A stretch of DNA of 64,000 bases from Enterococcus mediterraneensis (lineage in GTDB: Bacteria > Bacillota > Bacilli > Lactobacillales > Enterococcaceae): positions 1,816,369-1,880,368 of the forward strand of contig NZ_UWOP01000001.1 in assembly GCF_900604485.1 (NCBI RefSeq), written 5' to 3'. A program made the position numbers and the translations under genes. The stretch's first letter is position 1. Every line of letters starts with the position of its first letter. The notes beneath the pieces were generated by a model, which was given only the letters and a program-made list of their open reading frames with translations, was not told the DNA's origin and searched no databases. Below are positions 8,633 to 17,268 of the stretch, in pieces.

Positions 8633-10570
8633 TCAGCTTTCTTCAATTTCTTCCAATTCCAAGCTGAAATCTTCCCATTGGGTCAAAAGCTCTTCCTGTT
8701 TTTGGCGGGCTTGTTCCAATTCAGTATTCATTTCATTCAATCGAACATGGTCATCCAATACTTCAGGAGAAGCCATCGCTTGTTCCAATTGAGCGATCTT
8801 TTCATCTAATTCAGCCATTTGTTCTTCAACTTCTGCAATCTTTCGTTTTAGGTTTCGCAGGAGTTTTTGACTTTCTTTGGTTTGCTGGAAGGAGCGCTTG
8901 CCGGTGGAAATACTTTTTTCAGCAGTTTCTTCTGCTAAAAGCGCGGCAATTTCGGCTTCTTCTTTTTTCTTTTCTAAATAATAATCATAATCTCCTAAAA
9001 ACAGACGGCTGCCGTCTTTGGACAATTCGATGACTTTCGTAGCGATCCGATTGATGAAATAGCGGTCATGGGAAACAAAAAGCAAGGTACCTTCGTAATC
9101 AATCAGCGCATTTTCCAAGACTTCTTTGTTGTCGATATCCAAATGGTTGGTAGGTTCGTCCAAAATCAAGAAATTTTCACGGTTCATCGATAATTTGGCC
9201 AGCGCGACACGGGCTTTTTCACCGCCGCTCAATAATGCAATGGGTTTGTCCACGTCTTCTCCGGAAAATAAAAAGCCGCCTAAAACATTGCGGATCTCGA
9301 CTTCCGGAGTAGTAGGATGTTCATCCCATAGTTCTTGCAAGATCGTTTTATTCGTATTCAGTTCAGCTTGCCCTTGGTCATAATAACCGATAGAAACATT
9401 CGCTCCTAAATGCGGCGTATCTTTAAGAAAAGGCAATTTACCGATCAGTGATTTCAATAATGTCGATTTGCCGATACCGTTCGGTCCTACTAATGCGATA
9501 GCATCTTTGCGGCGGACATCCAGATCGATCGGTGCTGCCAGTACTTCGCCGTCAGAATAACCGATGGCGGCGTCTTCCAACTGCAAGACCACATTGCCGG
9601 AAACTTTATCGATATCAAACAGAAAATGAGCAGATTTTTCTTTGCCTTGCGGGCGGTCCAACCGTTCCATTTTTTCCAGTTGTTTGCGTCGGCTTTGCGC
9701 GCGTTTTGTCGTTGATGCCCGTACTAGATTTTTAGCGACGAAATCTTCCAATTTATTGATTTCCTGCTGTTGTTTCTCGTAGGCTTTCCATTCGCTAGTC
9801 AGCTGTTCAGCTTTCAATTCAAGATAGCGGCTGTAATTTCCTTTATAATGGCGCATTTTTTGGCGGCTGAGTTCGTAGACTTCATTGGCGACTTTGTCTA
9901 AAAAATAACGGTCATGGGAAACAATCAGCAGCGCGCCGGAATACCCTTGCAAATAATTTTCCAGCCAAGCCAATGTATCGATATCTAAATGGTTCGTCGG
10001 TTCATCCAGGATCAAGATATCAGGATGCTGTAAAAGCATGCGGGCTAAAGCTAGTCGTGTTTTTTGACCGCCGGAGAGGGTAGCGATGGGCTGTGCATAA
10101 AAAGATTCGTCAAATTGAAATCCATGGAGGACAGAGCGAATCTCATTTTCATAGCCATAACCGTTTTTATCGGAAAATTCATGTTGCAGATGATCGTATT
10201 CTTTTAACAAACTGTCGTAACCGGCATCTTCAGGGGATGCTTGGCTGATATTGATCTCTAATTCACGCATACGGGCTTCCATTTGACGGACGGCGTCAAA
10301 GGCTTTCAGCATTTCGTTCCAAACTGTCTCATCAGAATCCAAACCAGTATCTTGAGCTAAATAACCCAATGTCGCGTTTTTATTCTTAGCGATCGTTCCT
10401 CGATCCGGTGCTTCGATTCCAGCCAAGATTTTCAATAGTGTGGATTTACCGGCACCGTTTCTGCCAACGAGAGCGATGCGAGAATGAGAGTCGATTTCTA
10501 GATGGATATTTTCAAATAAGACCTCCGCCCCAAATAGGCGAGCGATCTGATTAGCTTGTAGTAAAATCAT
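8633..10570 (-). CDS. ydiF: ABC-F family ATPase, YdiF-like
   Basis: Soluble protein of 645 aa with two ABC ATPase domains and no membrane part, the ABC-F class that acts on the ribosome. The first domain has GRNGAGKST near residues 36-44 and LSGGQKTRLALARM; the second has GPNGIGKST near 355-363 and LSGGEKARVALAKL. An 80-residue linker lies between them, and a charged coiled coil occupies about 555-640. The C-terminal coiled coil and the neighbouring rex gene match Bacillus ydiF. It is less likely to be a dedicated antibiotic-protection protein. The start ATG 10570 follows GAGGAG. Confidence 0.88.
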   Translation of the reverse strand: MILLQANQIARLFGAEVLFENIHLEIDSHSRIALVGRNGAGKSTLLKILAGIEAPDRGTIAKNKNATLGYLAQDTGLDSDETVWNEMLKAFDAVRQMEARMRELEINISQASPEDAGYDSLLKEYDHLQHEFSDKNGYGYENEIRSVLHGFQFDESFYAQPIATLSGGQKTRLALARMLLQHPDILILDEPTNHLDIDTLAWLENYLQGYSGALLIVSHDRYFLDKVANEVYELSRQKMRHYKGNYSRYLELKAEQLTSEWKAYEKQQQEINKLEDFVAKNLVRASTTKRAQSRRKQLEKMERLDRPQGKEKSAHFLFDIDKVSGNVVLQLEDAAIGYSDGEVLAAPIDLDVRRKDAIALVGPNGIGKSTLLKSLIGKLPFLKDTPHLGANVSIGYYDQGQAELNTNKTILQELWDEHPTTPEVEIRNVLGGFLFSGEDVDKPIALLSGGEKARVALAKLSMNRENFLILDEPTNHLDIDNKEVLENALIDYEGTLLFVSHDRYFINRIATKVIELSKDGSRLFLGDYDYYLEKKKEEAEIAALLAEETAEKSISTGKRSFQQTKESQKLLRNLKRKIAEVEEQMAELDEKIAQLEQAMASPEVLDDHVRLNEMNTELEQARQKQEELLTQWEDFSLELEEIEES

Positions 10571-10769
10571 AGGCTCCTCTTTCCTAACTTTGTATCAAAA
10601 ACATTGTGAAAATGTTGATATGTCGTTATTTGTTTCATCATGTGCTAGTCTATCACATTTTAAAGTCCGGCGCGAGTAGGTCCAATTGTTAAAATCAGAT
10701 AAAAATTCACAAATAGTGAGCACTTAAATTGCAATTACTTCATGGTTCCTGTTATGATGTGTTTCGTTA

Positions 10770-10787
10770 AAAGTGAAAAATTCACAA
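10770..10787 (+). promoter_or_regulatory. probable Rex operator upstream of rex
   Basis: The palindrome GTGAAAAATTCAC (10773-10785), flanked by AA, matches the Rex consensus TTGTGAAAnnnnTTCACAA in its core. A second half-site, AATTCACAA, is at 10705-10713, and TTGTGAAAATGTTGATA lies at 10604-10620 facing ydiF. Placement between the two genes suggests autoregulation. Confidence 0.6.
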
Positions 10788-10801
10788 ACGGAGGTCATAT
10801 C

Positions 10802-11455
10802 GTGAAAGAACACAACATTCCTAAAGCTACTGCCAAACGGTTGCCATTATATTATCGCTATTTACGAATCTTAAATAATGCTGGAAAGAAAAAAGTTTCT
10901 TCTACAGAATTGAGTGAAGCAGTACAAGTCGACAGCGCAACGATTCGCCGTGATTTTTCTTACTTCGGTGAATTAGGAAAACGCGGATACGGCTACGATG
11001 TCGAAGATCTGATGAACTTCTTTGCCAGAACCCTTAATGACGACCACATGACGAATGTGGCATTAGTAGGTGTCGGAAATCTCGGCAGCGCGCTGTTGAA
11101 ATACAAATTCCATCAAAGCAACAGTATCCGTGTAAGTGCGGCGTTTGACGTGAACGAAGAAATCGTCGGACGGATTGTAGACGGTATCCCCGTTTACCCA
11201 ATGGAAGATATGGCGGAACAAATCAAGATCCAACAGATCGAGATCGCCATTTTGACAGTTCCAGCTGAACATTCTCAAAGTATTGTCAATCAATTAGTCG
11301 ATTTCGGAATCAAAGGGATCTTGAACTTTACACCGGCGCGCTTGAACGCACCAAAAGATGTCTTGATCCAAAATGTTGATCTAACCAATGAGTTGCAGAC
11401 ATTGATCTATTTCCTTCATTCTGGTCATGTCATGGAAACCGATAGCGAAGAATAA
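10802..11455 (+). CDS. rex: redox-sensing transcriptional repressor Rex
   Basis: NAD(H)-responsive repressor of fermentation genes, 217 aa. The N-terminal winged helix-turn-helix covers residues about 1-80 ([36 protein letters not shown]). The Rossmann domain starts near 85 with [14 protein letters not shown]. The start is GTG 10802 with GGAGG at 10790-10794; an upstream in-frame ATG at 10742 would run through the operator and is rejected. It is divergent from ydiF, as in Bacillus. Confidence 0.95.
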   Translation: MKEHNIPKATAKRLPLYYRYLRILNNAGKKKVSSTELSEAVQVDSATIRRDFSYFGELGKRGYGYDVEDLMNFFARTLNDDHMTNVALVGVGNLGSALLKYKFHQSNSIRVSAAFDVNEEIVGRIVDGIPVYPMEDMAEQIKIQQIEIAILTVPAEHSQSIVNQLVDFGIKGILNFTPARLNAPKDVLIQNVDLTNELQTLIYFLHSGHVMETDSEE

Positions 11456-11479
11456 GAACTTTTGCTTACAAATAAAAAC

Positions 11480-11559
11480 ACCGCAGATGTTTGTGCCGAC
11501 TGCAAAATCAGATGAAATGATCTGGATTTTGCGGCAGGCTCAATTTTCTGCGGTATTTT
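11480..11559. terminator. nested bidirectional terminator between rex and the thioredoxin-like gene
   Basis: The outer stem ACCGCAGA (11480-11487) pairs with TCTGCGGT (11547-11554). Inside it, TGCAAAATCAGA (11501-11512) pairs with TCTGGATTTTGC (11521-11532). A T-run follows on the plus strand. Confidence 0.75.
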
Positions 11560-11904
11560 TTATTTGAACAGTTCGTCATAATCGACCGTTCCGGAAATAT
11601 TTGAATAGTTTTCCACAAGCTCTTCCAATTTATGGAAATCAATGAAGCGTGCTTCACGGTGGACTTCCTTTTGATCTACATAAAGCAAAACTGCTGGAGC
11701 GGTCAGTACTTGGAATTCGCCGGCGACTTCAGGTATCTCTGCAGCATCGGCGTGGATGATAGGGACTTTTGTATCGAATCGCTCTACCAATTGTGGTTTG
11801 ACAGAAACACAGACACTGCAATTCGGCATAGAAATATAGACGATAGCAATCGATTCATCAGCGATTTTTTGGCGAACGTCTTCGATTGTTGCTGCGTGAT
11901 ACAT
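11560..11904 (-). CDS. thioredoxin-like protein
   Basis: Small 114-aa protein with a thioredoxin fold. The redox motif is CSVC (MPNCSVCVSVKPQL), followed by the cis-proline loop TAPAVLLYVD. CSVC differs from the CGPC of true thioredoxin, so it is probably a YtpP-like dithiol protein rather than the main thioredoxin, which is trxA at 42.5 kb. The start ATG 11904 follows GGAGGAGGT. It converges on rex; no partner gene is visible. Confidence 0.8.
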   Translation of the reverse strand: MYHAATIEDVRQKIADESIAIVYISMPNCSVCVSVKPQLVERFDTKVPIIHADAAEIPEVAGEFQVLTAPAVLLYVDQKEVHREARFIDFHKLEELVENYSNISGTVDYDELFK

Positions 11905-12026
11905 GACAGCACCTCCTCCACCTAAAGATACGAGGGGAAAAATAAAAAGTCAATTTTTCTGTTTTCAAGCAAGGAAAAATAAAAATTCATAGCAGATTTT
12001 CATTCCCGCTTCTTAAAGAGATTGAT

Positions 12027-12072
12027 AAATTTACAAATAGCGCTTGTTTCTGGAAATTTACAAGGGTATAGT
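12027..12072 (+). promoter_or_regulatory. promoter with paired AAATTTACAA repeats before the permease operon
   Basis: TTGTTT (12044-12049), a 17-base spacer and TATAGT (12067-12072) form a good promoter. AAATTTACAA occurs exactly at 12027-12036 and 12054-12063, 27 bases apart, upstream of the -35 and between -35 and -10. This is a plausible repressor site; no known box matches. Confidence 0.5.
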
Positions 12073-12104
12073 AAAACGCGAAAATAAAAATAAGGAGGAA
12101 GTAT

Positions 12105-13025
12105 ATGTTTGATCATCTTCCTAATTCTGTTTTACAGATGAGCATGATTTTTTTATCCATCGTGATCGAAGCCTTTCCGTTCGTTCTGCTGGGCTGTATC
12201 ATATCCGGCGCGCTGTTCGTCTTTTTGACACCGGAACGCGTCAATAAATTCTTACCTAAAAATAAATTTGCTTCTATTTTGGTTGGCTGTTTTTTAGGGG
12301 TATTTTTCCCATCTTGTGAGTGTGGGATCGTACCGATCGTCAACCAGTTCGTAAAAAAAGACGTTCCTGAGCATACAGCGTTTGCGTTTATGCTGACGGC
12401 GCCTATCGTGAATCCAATCGTGATTTTTTCAACATTTATCGCCTTTGGAAATTCTGCCCGTTATGCGTTTTTGCGAGTGATTGGCAGTATTTTTGTGGCG
12501 ATCGTTATCGGAACCTGGCTGGCGTATATCAACAAAAAACCGATCTTGAAAGCTTCTGCTTTCCAAACAGATCATGACCATCACCATCAGGGCCATGAAG
12601 AACATGACGGTCCGCAGAAAAAACCTGCTTTTTTGCAGCAAGTCAAAAGTATGCTTTATCACAGTGTGGACGAGTTTTTTGATACCGGTCGTTACTTGAT
12701 GATCGGCGGATTGTTGGCGGCATTGATGCAGACGTATCTGCCGACTGGCGTGATGTTGACATTAGGCAGCAATAAAATTTTAGCAGTCTTAGTGATGTTG
12801 GTATTGGCAGTGACGATGTCATTGTGCTCAGAAGCAGACGCTTTTATCGGCTCTTCATTGTTGAGCCTGTTTGGTGCCGGTCCAGTCGTTGGCTTTCTTG
12901 TTTTTGGGCCAATGGTAGATATTAAAAATCTTTTGATGATGAACCGCTATTTTAACGGCAGATTCATCGTATCGATGGTTGCCATCATCATGCTGTGCGT
13001 GACTGGCTACGCATTGTTGGTATAG
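12105..13025 (+). CDS. YraQ/YcgR-type permease with His-rich cytoplasmic loop
   Basis: 306-aa integral membrane protein of the DUF318/permease family, with about eight hydrophobic helices. Two conserved polar motifs are visible in membrane context: FFPSCECGIVP near residues 68-78 and SLCSEADAFIGSS near 244-256, both with cysteines suited to metal or thiol chemistry. The middle loop contains DHDHHHQGHEEHD (near residues 159-171), a likely metal-binding stretch. The partner gene follows 11 bases downstream, as for Bacillus ycgR-ycgQ. The transported substrate is unknown. Confidence 0.82.
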   Translation: MFDHLPNSVLQMSMIFLSIVIEAFPFVLLGCIISGALFVFLTPERVNKFLPKNKFASILVGCFLGVFFPSCECGIVPIVNQFVKKDVPEHTAFAFMLTAPIVNPIVIFSTFIAFGNSARYAFLRVIGSIFVAIVIGTWLAYINKKPILKASAFQTDHDHHHQGHEEHDGPQKKPAFLQQVKSMLYHSVDEFFDTGRYLMIGGLLAALMQTYLPTGVMLTLGSNKILAVLVMLVLAVTMSLCSEADAFIGSSLLSLFGAGPVVGFLVFGPMVDIKNLLMMNRYFNGRFIVSMVAIIMLCVTGYALLV

Positions 13026-13036
13026 GAGGGGACAGT

Positions 13037-13873
13037 ATGCTGCGATTTTTGATTCTATCAGGATATTTTGAATTAATGATGTATTTGCAAGTCAGCGGCA
13101 AATTAGATCAATTCATCAATGTCCATTATCGTTATTTAGCAATCATCTCGATGATCTTATCTTTATTACTGGCATTAGTCCAATTGTTCCGCTGGGTAAA
13201 AAACGATCAAGAAGAGCACGATCATCATGGTGCAGATCATGACCACGGATTGAAAAAACCTCATCAGCGGGCGATCGCTTATATTTTACTGGCGCTGCCT
13301 ATCATGGTAGGTCTGCTGTTTCCGACAGTCAGTCTGGATACGACGATCGTACAGGCAAAAGGATTTCAATTTCCCGTCAGTCAAGAATCCGTCGGGGATC
13401 CAGAGGTGCAGACACAATATCTACAGCCGAATACCAGTCTGTATTACAATAAATCAGATTATCAAAAGCAGATGGACAAACTGATGAAAAAATATAGCAA
13501 AGATGGTGTTTTGCAGATCACCGATGAAAATTATCTTGATGTCATGGAATTGATCTACAATTATCCAAGCGAATTTCTCGGTCGCAAGATCATTTATCAA
13601 GGTTTTATTTATCACGCGAAACAAGACGCAGCTGAAAACAATTTCGTCTTTCGCTTTGGCATCATCCACTGTGTCGCAGATTCCGGCGTCTTTGGTCTGT
13701 TGGTTCATTTACCAAAAGGCGTTACAGTAAAAAATGACGAGTGGGTCCGTGTCGAAGGGACGATCGGCACAGATTTTTATCAACCGCTAAAACGGGAGCT
13801 GCCAACCGTTGCTGCTGCAAAAGTAGTAAAAATCAGCGCACCAAAAAATCAATATGTCTATCACTCCTTTTAA
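13037..13873 (+). CDS. TIGR03943-family putative permease partner protein
   Basis: 278-aa protein, YcgQ-like, with two or three N-terminal membrane helices separated by a His-rich loop (EEHDHHGADHDHG near residues 58-70), then a large extracytoplasmic domain ending near ISAPKNQYVYHSF. ATG 13037 has AGGAGGGG just before it; an upstream in-frame ATG (12995) lies inside the preceding gene and is rejected. It always pairs with the YraQ-type permease and probably forms a complex with it. The two His-rich loops in partner proteins suggest a metal link, which is inference. Confidence 0.8.
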   Translation: MLRFLILSGYFELMMYLQVSGKLDQFINVHYRYLAIISMILSLLLALVQLFRWVKNDQEEHDHHGADHDHGLKKPHQRAIAYILLALPIMVGLLFPTVSLDTTIVQAKGFQFPVSQESVGDPEVQTQYLQPNTSLYYNKSDYQKQMDKLMKKYSKDGVLQITDENYLDVMELIYNYPSEFLGRKIIYQGFIYHAKQDAAENNFVFRFGIIHCVADSGVFGLLVHLPKGVTVKNDEWVRVEGTIGTDFYQPLKRELPTVAAAKVVKISAPKNQYVYHSF

Positions 13874-13973
13874 TATTCAGCCGCAAGTTTTTGTCTGCTG
13901 AAACAAAAAAAGAAGTATGCTATACTGAAAAAGTTGTAGTAAGGAAAAGGCAATATGTGAAAGAGGGAAGAAT

Positions 13974-15866
13974 ATGTGTGGAATCGTAGGCTTTATCAAT
14001 CATGCCGATATTGAACAAAAGAATAAAACAATCAAAGAAATGATGGATACGATCATCCATCGCGGACCAAACAGTTCTGGACAGCATGTGGATGAAGGAG
14101 CTGCCTTAGGTTTTCGCCGTTTAAGTATCATCGATTTAGAAGGCGGAACACAACCGATCTATAACGAAGACGGAAAATTAGTGATCACTTTCAATGGTGA
14201 GATTTATAATTATCAAGCGATCAGAGAAGATTTGATCGCTAAAGGACATGTGTTTACCACACATGCCGATACGGAAGTATTGCTTCACGGATATGAAGAA
14301 TATGGTGTTGAGCTGCTGCAAAAGATTCGCGGGATGTTCGCGTTCGTTATTTGGGACGCTGAAAAACAAGAATTATTCGGCGCGCGGGATCATTTTGGGA
14401 TCAAACCCCTTTATTATACACAAATGAACGGAACATTCATGTACGGTTCAGAAATCAAGAGCTTTTTGAAACACCCTGATTTTGTTAAAGAATTGAACAA
14501 AGAAGCATTGAAACCTTATATGACTTTCCAATATTCAGCACTTGATGAAACATTTTTCAAAAATGTCTATCGTATCAAAGAAGGCCATTATTTTATTTAT
14601 AAAGATGGAAAGTTGACGATCGAACAATATTGGGACGTAAAAGAAAAAGAAACCAATTTAACATTGGAAGAAACAGTGGATCTGATCGATGAAACCGTTG
14701 TGGAATCCATCAATGCCCACCGAATCGCTGATGTTGAAGTAGGTGCCTTTCTTTCATCCGGTGTCGATTCAAGTTACGTGACATCTGTCTTGCGTCCGGA
14801 ACATTCTTATTCGATCGGTTTTGGTGACAAAACTTACAACGAATCAGTAGAAGCGAAAAAACTTACTGATATGATCGGATTGAACAACACTGCACGAGTG
14901 GTTACCGGGGAAGAAGCGTTTGAATATTTCCCGATCATCCAATATCATTTGGATGAACCAGATTCTAATCCTTCTTGTGTACCATTGTATTTCTTAGCAG
15001 AATTAGCCAGCCGGGATGTACGGGTGGTCTTGAGTGGTGAAGGCGCTGATGAATTATTTGCCGGCTATCAAGCTTATGGGATGAATAGTCATTCCAAAGT
15101 GGTCAAAGTCGTAGCTGAAGGATTGAAGAAGTTGCCAAAAGGAATGCGTTATAAATTGGCAAAAGGCTTTAAAGGAAAAACGTTCCATGGTGCGCTTCAT
15201 CTATATACATCATTGGCACCAGCAGAAGAATTTTTCATCGGCCAAGCGAAAGTCTTTGAAGAATCTGAAGCGGTGGATATTTTGCAACCGACTTACCAAG
15301 GAAGTCCTTCTGTCAAAGAAATCGTCGATGTCCATTATCAAAAAGTCCAAGATATGTCTGAGATCAAAAAGATGCAATACTTGGATATGCACCAGTGGAT
15401 GCCGAAAGATATCTTGTTGAAAGCCGATAAATTGTCGATGGCCAGTTCATTGGAATTACGGGTTCCTCTATTGGACAAAGAATTGATGAAAGTTTCTGAA
15501 CAAGTCCCAACCAAATACTTGATCAATTCTAAAAATACGAAATATGCTTTCCGCCAAGCAGCAGCACGTCACTTACCAGAAGAATGGTACAATCGGGAAA
15601 AATTAGGTTTTCCAGTACCGATCAAAGACTGGTTGCGAGAAGAAAAATACTATAAATTGGTGCGTAATCTGTTTGAACAAGATTTCGTTTCTGAATTTTT
15701 CCAACAAGACGCGATCTTGAAAATGCTGGATGACAACTATACAGGAAAGAATGATGCTCGCCGCAAAATCTGGACGATCTTTACATTCCTGACTTGGTAT
15801 GATGTCTACTTCCTGCATGACGGCAGCAAACCTGAAGTAAGAGAATTGGCAACAAGTACTATTTAA
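13974..15866 (+). CDS. asnB: asparagine synthase (glutamine-hydrolysing)
   Basis: Makes asparagine from aspartate, ATP and glutamine. The 630-aa product starts MCGIVGF, with Cys2 as the glutaminase nucleophile of the N-terminal class II amidotransferase domain (about 1-200). The C-terminal synthetase domain has the pyrophosphatase motif SSGVDSSYV near residues 260-268. Length and layout match Bacillus AsnB. The start ATG 13974 follows AGAGGGAAG. It appears to be a single-gene unit that ends at the structured element 11 bases downstream. Confidence 0.94.
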   Translation: MCGIVGFINHADIEQKNKTIKEMMDTIIHRGPNSSGQHVDEGAALGFRRLSIIDLEGGTQPIYNEDGKLVITFNGEIYNYQAIREDLIAKGHVFTTHADTEVLLHGYEEYGVELLQKIRGMFAFVIWDAEKQELFGARDHFGIKPLYYTQMNGTFMYGSEIKSFLKHPDFVKELNKEALKPYMTFQYSALDETFFKNVYRIKEGHYFIYKDGKLTIEQYWDVKEKETNLTLEETVDLIDETVVESINAHRIADVEVGAFLSSGVDSSYVTSVLRPEHSYSIGFGDKTYNESVEAKKLTDMIGLNNTARVVTGEEAFEYFPIIQYHLDEPDSNPSCVPLYFLAELASRDVRVVLSGEGADELFAGYQAYGMNSHSKVVKVVAEGLKKLPKGMRYKLAKGFKGKTFHGALHLYTSLAPAEEFFIGQAKVFEESEAVDILQPTYQGSPSVKEIVDVHYQKVQDMSEIKKMQYLDMHQWMPKDILLKADKLSMASSLELRVPLLDKELMKVSEQVPTKYLINSKNTKYAFRQAAARHLPEEWYNREKLGFPVPIKDWLREEKYYKLVRNLFEQDFVSEFFQQDAILKMLDDNYTGKNDARRKIWTIFTFLTWYDVYFLHDGSKPEVRELATSTI

Positions 15867-15876
15867 TCTAAAAATC

Positions 15877-16023
15877 AAAGCCGTGAGATAAGTCACGCTG
15901 ATATACCGCTATGTATGTCTGCAAAAACGACAAAATCATTTTTGCAGATACGGCCGTGTTGTAAGAACAACGGTGACATAGCTGAGTAGTTAGCTTGAAA
16001 GACGTATCTCACGGTCTTTTTTT
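15877..16023 (+). ncRNA. structured intergenic RNA-like element ending in a terminator (asnB-argJ)
   Basis: Nested pairing: P1 CCGTGAGATA (15881-15890) with TATCTCACGG (16005-16014), P2 GCTATGT (15908-15914) with ACATAGC (15976-15982), hairpin P3 TCTGCAAAAA with TTTTTGCAGA (15918-15948), and hairpin P4 with CCG...TTGT/ACAA...CGG (15954-15973). A T-run follows at 16017-16023. It may be the asnB terminator, a 3'-UTR-derived small RNA or an argJ leader. No known riboswitch core is recognised. It shares layout and short blocks with the element at 60855-61004. Confidence 0.55.
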
Positions 16024-16075
16024 ATACAGCATTTTATCGGCAGTTATGGTTTAATGAAAGAGAGGGGGAAACGAG

Positions 16076-17254
16076 ATGAAAGAACTTCGATTGCCACAAG
16101 GTTTTTATGCTGGTGGGATCCGCGGCGGATTGAAAGAAAAAAATCTGGATATCGGTTTTGTTTTTTCCCATGTTGTATGTCAAGCTGCGGGTGTTTTTAC
16201 ACAAAATCAACTAGCGGCGGCGCCAGTCCAGCTTTCTCGACAAGTGCTGCAAGATGGCCGCTTGCAAGGAATTATTGTAAATTCCGGCAATGCTAATGCC
16301 GTGACAGGACAGCAGGGAATCGCAGACGCGCAAAAGATGCAGCTGCTGTTTGCAAAGATTGCCGGAGTCTCGCCAGAGCTGATCGCTGTCAGTTCTACAG
16401 GAATCATAGGTCGTCAATTGCCGATGGAGAAAATTGAAAAGGCTATCATAAAATTAGATGTCCGCGAAAAAAATCTTGCGGATTTTGAGCAGGCGATCAT
16501 GACTACCGATACCCAAAAGAAAGCTGCCAGCGCTACACTTCAAATCGATAATAAGCAGATCCAGATCACAGGGATTGTCAAAGGTTCTGGGATGATCCAT
16601 CCAAATATGGGTACGATGTTAGCATTTATTCTGACGGATGCAGAGATTCCAGCGGATCGATTATCCTTCTTATTGAAACAAGCTGTCGATAACAGTTTTA
16701 ATCAAGTGACCGTCGACGGTGAAGCTTCCACTAACGACAGCTGCTATTTGATGGCAAACGGTGCGTCAGGTGTCGTATTGGAACCGGATTCTGTGGAAGA
16801 ACACCAGTTTTATGCGGCTCTTGAACAGATTATGATCCAAATGGCGAAGCAAGTCGCTCAAGATGGTGAAGGGGCTACAAAACTTTTAGAAGTCCAAATC
16901 TTAGGTGCTCCTTCCTTGCAAATGGCGCGTGTGATCGCTAAGGAAATTGCGGGATCAATGCTGGTAAAAACAGCGATGTTCGGTGCAGATCCCAACTGGG
17001 GGCGAATTATGTCTGCAGCAGGCAATGGAGGATTTCCGCTTGAATCCAAAAAAATCAACTTGAAAATCGGTGCGCACACTGTTTTAAAAGAAGGTACACT
17101 TAGCGTTTATGATGAAAACAAGCTGCGCCAATATCTGCAAGGTTCCATGGTCGTCATCACCGTCGATCTGCAAGATGGCCACGAACAAGCAACTGCTTGG
17201 GGCTGTGATCTAAGTTATGAGTATATAAAAATCAATGGACTTTACCATGCTTAG
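16076..17254 (+). CDS. argJ: bifunctional ornithine acetyltransferase / N-acetylglutamate synthase
   Basis: Transfers acetyl from N-acetylornithine to glutamate, allowing the cyclic arginine pathway. In the 392-aa product the autocleavage site is visible in GMIHPNMGTMLAFILTDA near residues 178-195, where Thr becomes the N-terminal nucleophile of the beta chain. The start ATG 16076 follows GAGGGGGAAACG. It is 14 bases upstream of argD. argC and argB are not next to it, which is unusual for Firmicute arginine operons. Confidence 0.94.
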   Translation: MKELRLPQGFYAGGIRGGLKEKNLDIGFVFSHVVCQAAGVFTQNQLAAAPVQLSRQVLQDGRLQGIIVNSGNANAVTGQQGIADAQKMQLLFAKIAGVSPELIAVSSTGIIGRQLPMEKIEKAIIKLDVREKNLADFEQAIMTTDTQKKAASATLQIDNKQIQITGIVKGSGMIHPNMGTMLAFILTDAEIPADRLSFLLKQAVDNSFNQVTVDGEASTNDSCYLMANGASGVVLEPDSVEEHQFYAALEQIMIQMAKQVAQDGEGATKLLEVQILGAPSLQMARVIAKEIAGSMLVKTAMFGADPNWGRIMSAAGNGGFPLESKKINLKIGAHTVLKEGTLSVYDENKLRQYLQGSMVVITVDLQDGHEQATAWGCDLSYEYIKINGLYHA

Positions 17255-17268
17255 TTAGGAGGATGAAC

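Noticed and set aside
16054-16296. 80-codon plus-strand frame at the start of argJ
   Set aside because: It is in another frame of argJ, which has a better start and full family motifs.
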